The notes under the pieces: generated by a model
The model's database searches: none
Seen by the model: the letters and a program-made list of their open reading frames with translations, nothing else
Told to the model about the DNA's origin: nothing
Assembly (NCBI RefSeq): GCF_009664855.1
Contig: NZ_CP045928.1
Coordinates: forward strand, 1,753,258 to 1,817,257
From: Flavobacterium sp. SLB02
Lineage (GTDB): Bacteria > Bacteroidota > Bacteroidia > Flavobacteriales > Flavobacteriaceae
Length of the DNA: 64,000 nt
Reading direction: 5' to 3'
Program-made: the position numbers and the translations under genes
Shown: piece by piece, positions 60,101 to 64,000 of the stretch
How the letters are laid out: every line of letters begins with the position of its first letter
How positions within the stretch are numbered: the first letter of the stretch is position 1

Positions 60101-61300
60101 GCTATTAGATCTGTTAATATGTTTAAAGCTTTTGTCTTTAGGATTGTAAATATCGACACCACCGCCTTCCATAGAAATCCATAACTGGCCTTGCTGATCT
60201 TTTGCAACACTGGTAACGCAACTGCTTTGTAATGATTGGGGATTTCCTGGCAAACTTTCTATGATACTTACCTTGCTGTCTATTTTGTCAAAGATTCCCA
60301 GACCCTTGTTATAATATCCCAGCCAAATTCTATTTTCTTTATCTAAAAATAATGACCAGACAGAATTTGAACTTAAACTACGAATGTTGAATTTATTGTT
60401 TGCATATTTTTTTTGAACAACACCCTGATCGTTCACAACAATTAAACCATCATTTTCTGTAGCACAGAGAATCGTTTGGGCATCTGTTGCCAGGATCGAC
60501 ATAATTCTTTTTTTTGTAATAGGATAAGAAACAACCTGTTTTGTCTTAGAATATAGATCTACTTTAAGAAGACCTTTAAATCCGTTACCAATCCATAAGT
60601 TTTGACCACTGTCAAAAAACATAGAGATAATAGTTCCTGAGAGCAATGCATTGTCTTTGCCAATCGTTACTTTTTTAATCTCATTTTTTATTGGGTCAAC
60701 TACTTTTAAACCAAAGTTAGTGCCCAAATAAATGATTCCTCTTTTATCTTTTACCAGGCAGTTAATAAGGTAATTTGTGGTGGGAGCATCCGGCTTAATT
60801 TTAATGATTTCCCGCGACTTTATATTGAGTTTGAGTAAGCCACTATTAAATGTCCCTAAATAAAGATTTCCATTATTGTCTTCAATAATACTTTTGACAG
60901 AAACAACAGTTTCCTTTTTTATTTTTTTTTGAATATCAATACTTTCAAAAGTATTTAAATTGCGATTGTAAAGACATAATCCTTCATCTGTTCCAACCCA
61001 CAACCGGTTGTCTTTATCGACGTAAGTAGCATAAATCAGGTTGCTATTAATAGAATTACTAAGCTTGGAATTTTGCTCGTATGCTTCGTAATTTATACCA
61101 TCATATTTATATAAACCCGCACCATTTGTTCCATACCACATAATACCAAACTGATCTTGTGTAATGGTATAAATACCACTCTTTGAAGTCTCATTGTTCA
61201 GTAACCGAAATTGATAGTTTTCAAATGTATTTTGAGAAAACAAATTATTTATTATAAAAAATAAGATGACGCTGACTCTAAAATATTTTGTTTGGGACAT
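57170..61300 (-). CDS. Hybrid two-component system (HTCS) regulator
   Basis: 1376 aa in one chain. Signal/TM start, then a periplasmic two-propeller sensor of about 14 repeats (residues about 25-700, recurring IWIGTxxxGL / YDGINYE units), a Y_Y_Y domain (about 710-790), TM about 800-820 (FAYLFYALLLLAAVHFG), HisKA with His857 (SHEFRTPLTL), HATPase (NLISNAF, DTGAGLDKKD, GSTGIGLEVV), a receiver domain with Asp1179 (LTDVIMP) and a C-terminal AraC-type helix-turn-helix (about 1270-1376). HTCS proteins sense specific oligosaccharides in the periplasm and activate adjacent SusCD operons, so it probably governs the second SusCD and perhaps the GPH transporter. All key phospho residues are present. 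Confidence 0.95.
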   Translation of the reverse strand: MSQTKYFRVSVILFFIINNLFSQNTFENYQFRLLNNETSKSGIYTITQDQFGIMWYGTNGAGLYKYDGINYEAYEQNSKLSNSINSNLIYATYVDKDNRLWVGTDEGLCLYNRNLNTFESIDIQKKIKKETVVSVKSIIEDNNGNLYLGTFNSGLLKLNIKSREIIKIKPDAPTTNYLINCLVKDKRGIIYLGTNFGLKVVDPIKNEIKKVTIGKDNALLSGTIISMFFDSGQNLWIGNGFKGLLKVDLYSKTKQVVSYPITKKRIMSILATDAQTILCATENDGLIVVNDQGVVQKKYANNKFNIRSLSSNSVWSLFLDKENRIWLGYYNKGLGIFDKIDSKVSIIESLPGNPQSLQSSCVTSVAKDQQGQLWISMEGGGVDIYNPKDKSFKHINRSNSSFYSGLTNDNITNVFIDKKQNIWLSSWNEGVFVLKKGSRNFINYSTKNTPNLTSDNIMSIAEDSKGVIWIGTFSKGLHYYTPSDGQFHNCNTKAFQTNGLTNLDIRKVMVDSDDAVWVGSTTGLYQVKTNDYISFSVTSFRDKMSEKFKNHKSTHTINTLYESKNKEIWIGTDGAGLFNYNKKTDSLKWYINFEGLREKSISSIVESNDHEIWLSGKKGITKLNLKNKTAINYSTYDGLPGNDFNNNAVLKDENGLLYFGSYEGLNYLNPANLVKSKKQLPIYLSDLKIFNKSVGPLEENSPLIKVISETKKIILKHDQSVFTIDFIAINYSFPARNEFAYYLEGFEDSWNYVGNKRSATYTNLTPGHYVFKVKAAEKNGVWSPPLELKIEVLPPWWKTSFAYLFYALLLLAAVHFGNQYYQNRFKQKQIIQFEKQKAIQIEKLNNKKLQFFTNISHEFRTPLTLILNPLADIIKNNSQDVPDTVLNKLQTIQKSSERLSRLINELMDFNQLQFNKMTLQLQLIDVIDFTKEIVSYFDEEAVSRGIKLVFESDKAALKDWIDPKMFEKIIFNLISNAFKVTPDNGEIKIKIVVNDELRHFPLINSISTNSYFKVIVEDTGAGLDKKDIKRIFDRFYQVNNLNKAYYGSTGIGLEVVRGFVELHKGIIEVESELGVGTIFKLLFPTGKDFFNKNEILLEEFKKDKKVSFTPIEEKAPVTSQYDQEKQDRVHTILIVEDNVELRNYLKNELKKEYKVITAENGQIGLELALQKLPDLILTDVIMPVMNGLELCKNIKADLKTSHIPLMMLSAKALIKDKLEGIDSGADLYLSKPFDMDILRSSLVQLINSRQIMFNKFYNGITPKAKEKTTTLDNEFIKNILNYIHENISKPELSVEVLASKVFLSRSQLYRKIKTLTGVTVNEFIRNVRLEKAKELIELGNDTITEISFKVGFSSPSYFTKCYKEKYGYLPTHNNKQ

Positions 61301-61508
61301 AAAATGATTCGTAAATTAAAATTAAATATATAATATTAAATCCAAAACCAATTATTTGTTTTTCAAAAGAATACATAATATTGGTAATTTTTGAGTTTAA
61401 AAAAAATTAGTATATTTTTTTTTCACTGGCAGAGAAAGGGATTACAGAGTTGGTTGTATGCTGTATTTTAATTTAAAAATTAATTTAAAAATTAAATTTT
61501 ATTCTAAT

Positions 61509-62993
61509 TTAATCCTCTGTTTTTTTCTCATTATCCCTTCTTTCATTTAAATCTTTTTCTATCTGAATTTCTAATTTTTTATCTATGACATAAAAACATA
61601 AAAGAACTGCACTTATAATAAATATAAAGCCGGGATAGATACTTATAGAAAGTTTGATTCCTTCTACTGCTGCTGGTACTTGATTAACTTCTTCGGCTAC
61701 ATAACCATATTTAGATAGAAAAGCAGCGCCTAACGCTCCGCCAATACTTATCCCTATTTTTAATCCGAAAAGCATAGCTGAGAAAACCGTGGCAGTTGCT
61801 CTTCGATTGTTTTTCCATTCACTGTAATCAGCTACATCGGCAATCATGGCCCACAAAAGAGGAATCGTGATTCCGTAAATAAAACCATGTAGCAGCTGGG
61901 TTATAAAAACAATTGCGATAGCCGTTCTGCTGTAGAAATTAAAAACCAGCAAACTAATGGCAGATAAGAAAATAAAGATGATGTAGATGTTTCTTTTACC
62001 AAAGGCATCAGCAAGCGATTTTGAGGACACAATTCCAAAGATCATGAAAATAATTCCTCCGGCATTAAAGAGGCTAAATGCAGAAGTAGGAACGTCTTTT
62101 GGCCACTGAAAATCTACAAATCCCATTGCTGTTAAGGAACTATTGAGTCTGTTGATCAGGGAAGTAAAACCAATATCATTCAAAAAATCAGTTTGAGCAA
62201 TAGGATCCAAATAATATTTAAAATAGAAAACATACATTCCCCCTTTTAGCGACAAGGTTATAAATACCAAAATGGTTACCAGTAAAATAACCAGCCATGG
62301 TCCGTTTTTAGATAAATCTATAAAATCCTGCCGGATAGAAGACTCCTGGTTCTTTGCAGGTATAATTCTTTCTTTTGTGGTGAAAAAAGTAATGAGTAAG
62401 CAAATCACGCCAACAATAGCAAATACTATCATCGTATTTTTAAAACCATCCGCTTTATTGCCATGTCCCAAAATTAGCACCATTGGCAATAAAAGGGACT
62501 GAATTATAAATTGGGCTATCATAACGGCTACAAAACGATAGGACGAAAGGCTGTTTCGCTCTTTCATATCACCTGTCAATACGCCACTTAAGGCCACATA
62601 AGGCAAGTTGTTTGCGGAGTAAATCATGACCAAAATAAAGTAAGTCAGAAAGGTATAAATGATCTTTCCGCTAGCCTGAAAATCTGGAGTTAAAAAAGAG
62701 AGGACAGAAGCAATTCCGAAAGGTAAAGCAGTCCATAATATCCAGGGCCTGAATTTTCCCCAGCGTGACTCAGTACGATCAGCAATAACTCCCATAATGA
62801 TATTAAAAAAAGCACCAATAAAGCCACCCACAAAAATAATTATACTAGCAGTTCCGGCAGGAATTTTATATACATCTGTGTAAAAGAAAGCCAAAAAAGT
62901 CAGCAGGGTCTGAAAAATCAAATTTGCTGCAAAATCACCTAAACCGTAGCCTATTTTTTCTAGTACAGAAAGCTTTTGCGATGTATTACTCAT
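61509..62993 (-). CDS. GPH family sugar:cation symporter (second copy)
   Basis: 494 aa with about 12 membrane segments. LSVLEKIGYGLGDFAANL, GVIADRTESRWGKFRPWIL and LSGVLTGDMKERNSLSSYRF match the transporter at 17676 nearly residue for residue, so it is a paralogue. It transports a xylose- or xyloside-like sugar with a cation. On its own strand it lies upstream of the HTCS, 208 bp from it, so it may be a separate unit. A -7-like TATCTTTA and TTG with 17-bp spacing lie at 63042-63069 (minus). Confidence 0.9.
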   Translation of the reverse strand: MSNTSQKLSVLEKIGYGLGDFAANLIFQTLLTFLAFFYTDVYKIPAGTASIIIFVGGFIGAFFNIIMGVIADRTESRWGKFRPWILWTALPFGIASVLSFLTPDFQASGKIIYTFLTYFILVMIYSANNLPYVALSGVLTGDMKERNSLSSYRFVAVMIAQFIIQSLLLPMVLILGHGNKADGFKNTMIVFAIVGVICLLITFFTTKERIIPAKNQESSIRQDFIDLSKNGPWLVILLVTILVFITLSLKGGMYVFYFKYYLDPIAQTDFLNDIGFTSLINRLNSSLTAMGFVDFQWPKDVPTSAFSLFNAGGIIFMIFGIVSSKSLADAFGKRNIYIIFIFLSAISLLVFNFYSRTAIAIVFITQLLHGFIYGITIPLLWAMIADVADYSEWKNNRRATATVFSAMLFGLKIGISIGGALGAAFLSKYGYVAEEVNQVPAAVEGIKLSISIYPGFIFIISAVLLCFYVIDKKLEIQIEKDLNERRDNEKKTED

Positions 62994-63845
62994 AATGTAT
63001 ACTGATTGTTTTGTTCCTTTTTTACCTACTGTGTATTACCTTAAAGATATTTAACTGATTGATTATCAAAAATACAAAACCTTCCATTTTGTATTTCATA
63101 TTGATAAGATCAGAAAAGTAAAAATAGTTTGAAATCATTAAAAAGCATTATCATTTTTGAAGCCTTTAATAGTTCATTTGAAGCATTATTAGTCTTAGTA
63201 AATCTATTATATAAATTGCTATTTTAGTTTATTACCGTAAAAAAAACTTAAAAACATGCGTTATGTTTCGTATTTGTATGTTGATTTATAGTTGTTTACT
63301 GTTTTTTGAAATACATGACAAGTTATATTTTTAAAATAAATGAGTTTTTCCGGTGTGGATATATTAGGAAGAAATTAAAACCTTGATGATTTAAAGGACT
63401 TGGAAAAGTAAAGTGTTCGTCAAATAATTTAATAATTCTTCAGTAGCGCCTTTTTTAAATCTGGAGCTTGTATAGTATAGCAACCAATTGCATTTTTTTA
63501 GATTACCTATTTTTAAGCGGAATCTACCTGTTCTGCCATAGAGATAAATTTGTAGTCTATCTTTATAATTCATTTTAATTTTATTTTTTGGCTTTTAAAA
63601 GTAGTATAATGCTTTTTATTGTGATTTTTTTTAATAAATTTTCAGATTATATAAAAAACAACCGATTGTTTTGTAGTTGTTTTTTATATATTTGTATTAA
63701 ATAAACTCATTACCTAAACCTGATCAAATGCGAATTAATTTGTCTGAATAACTTATTTACGATGCCAAAGACAATGTTTAGGCATTTGTAAAGAGGTAAA
63801 ACAATTTAATAAAGCTTTCAACTAAACCAATTAAAAAAATTAAAC
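62994..63845. other. Intergenic region, 852 bp
   Basis: It contains a minus-strand promoter for the transporter (63042-63069), a one-mismatch relative of the operator (GCAACCAATTGC, 63480-63491) and the full operator-promoter at 63658-63694. A 60-codon minus-strand frame (63391-63573) has no supporting features. Long leader (about 145 nt) for the downstream gene. Confidence 0.6.
63658..63694 (+). promoter_or_regulatory. Operator-overlapping promoter of right-edge gene
   Basis: Operator ACAACCGATTGT (63658-63669) contains the -33 TTG (63666-63668). An 18-bp spacer leads to TATATTTG (63687-63694). Same layout and spacing as the SusC promoter at 26372-26408. Confidence 0.75.
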
Positions 63846-64000
63846 ATGGTTCTAAATAATTTCATAAGCGAATCGCTGGTTAAAATCCGACTTTTACTAA
63901 TTTTTTTTATGCTGATTATTCCAGTTTTGGTTATTGGTCAAAATAAAAAGAAAGTAGAAAAATCAGAATCTAAAAGACCTTTATACCGCAATCTTTTTGC
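63846..64000 (+). CDS. Exported protein, 5' part only
   Basis: ATG at 63846, 51 full codons to the edge. Residues 12-30 (VKIRLLLIFFMLIIPVLVIG) form a signal peptide, with likely cleavage after VIGQ, then a Lys-rich stretch and KRPLYRNLFA. No domain can be identified. Such a short N-terminus with PLYRN-like text is seen before GH43-type propellers, but that is only a guess. Its promoter carries the LacI-type operator, so it belongs to the same xylan regulon and is likely another glycan enzyme or a transporter. Confidence 0.7.
   Translation, partial: MVLNNFISESLVKIRLLLIFFMLIIPVLVIGQNKKKVEKSESKRPLYRNLF

Noticed and set aside
63480..63491. GCAACCAATTGC resembling the operator
   Set aside because: It lacks the central CG of LacI-type operators. 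One mismatch is easily met by chance in AT-rich DNA.
63391..63573. 60-codon minus-strand frame MNYKDRLQIYLYG...
   Set aside because: Short, no recognised motif, no promoter element nearby; A-rich bases before the ATG alone are not enough.

Overview
The window looks like chromosomal DNA from a Bacteroidota bacterium, most likely a Flavobacterium-type organism. The signs are low GC content, SusC/SusD pairs, TAnnTTTG-type promoters, A-rich start regions with little Shine-Dalgarno signal, a type IX secretion (T9SS) C-terminal tail and a one-protein hybrid two-component regulator. No rRNA, tRNA, CRISPR array, transposase or phage gene was seen.

Layout. 1-1980: 3'-truncated GH3 beta-glucosidase (minus strand). 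2.6-7.9 kb: housekeeping or accessory genes (small release-factor-like protein, TetR regulator, DUF2147 protein, GMC oxidoreductase, FabZ-like protein lacking the usual catalytic His, SMP-30-like propeller, VOC protein). 7.9-26.0 kb: xylan saccharide processing and catabolism: GH3, LacI regulator, an operon of GH67 alpha-glucuronidase, SDR, uxuA and GH10 xylanase, then GPH transporter, cytoplasmic GH43, Nudix-type regulator, GntR regulator, xylB, xylA, and a separate transaldolase. 26.4-49.7 kb: SusC/SusD followed by secreted enzymes: GH43, SGNH esterase, a three-domain CE6-CE1-CE1 esterase, GH115 alpha-glucuronidase, T9SS-exported GH30 xylanase, GH127/GH146 arabinofuranosidase, GH43 and GH3, then a GH97 gene (49.9-51.8 kb). 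51.9-63.0 kb, minus strand: second SusD/SusC pair, a hybrid two-component regulator and a second GPH transporter. 63.8 kb to the edge: start of an exported protein.

Together the genes describe a complete glucurono(arabino)xylan utilisation system. Surface GH30 and GH10 cut the backbone, esterases remove acetyl and probably feruloyl groups, GH115 and GH67 remove (methyl)glucuronic acid, and GH43, GH127 and GH3 remove arabinose and xylose. SusCD and GPH transporters import the products. XylA/XylB and transaldolase handle xylose, and SDR/UxuA handle part of the uronate route.

The strongest non-coding signal is a near-palindromic 12-bp site, ACAACCGATTGT (or its reverse complement), found seven times and only in intergenic DNA, upstream of GH3, GH67, the transporter operon, SusC and the gene at the right edge. 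It has the central CG and dyad symmetry of LacI-family operators. It is probably the target of the LacI regulator encoded at 10804-11835, defining a local regulon of about 53 kb.
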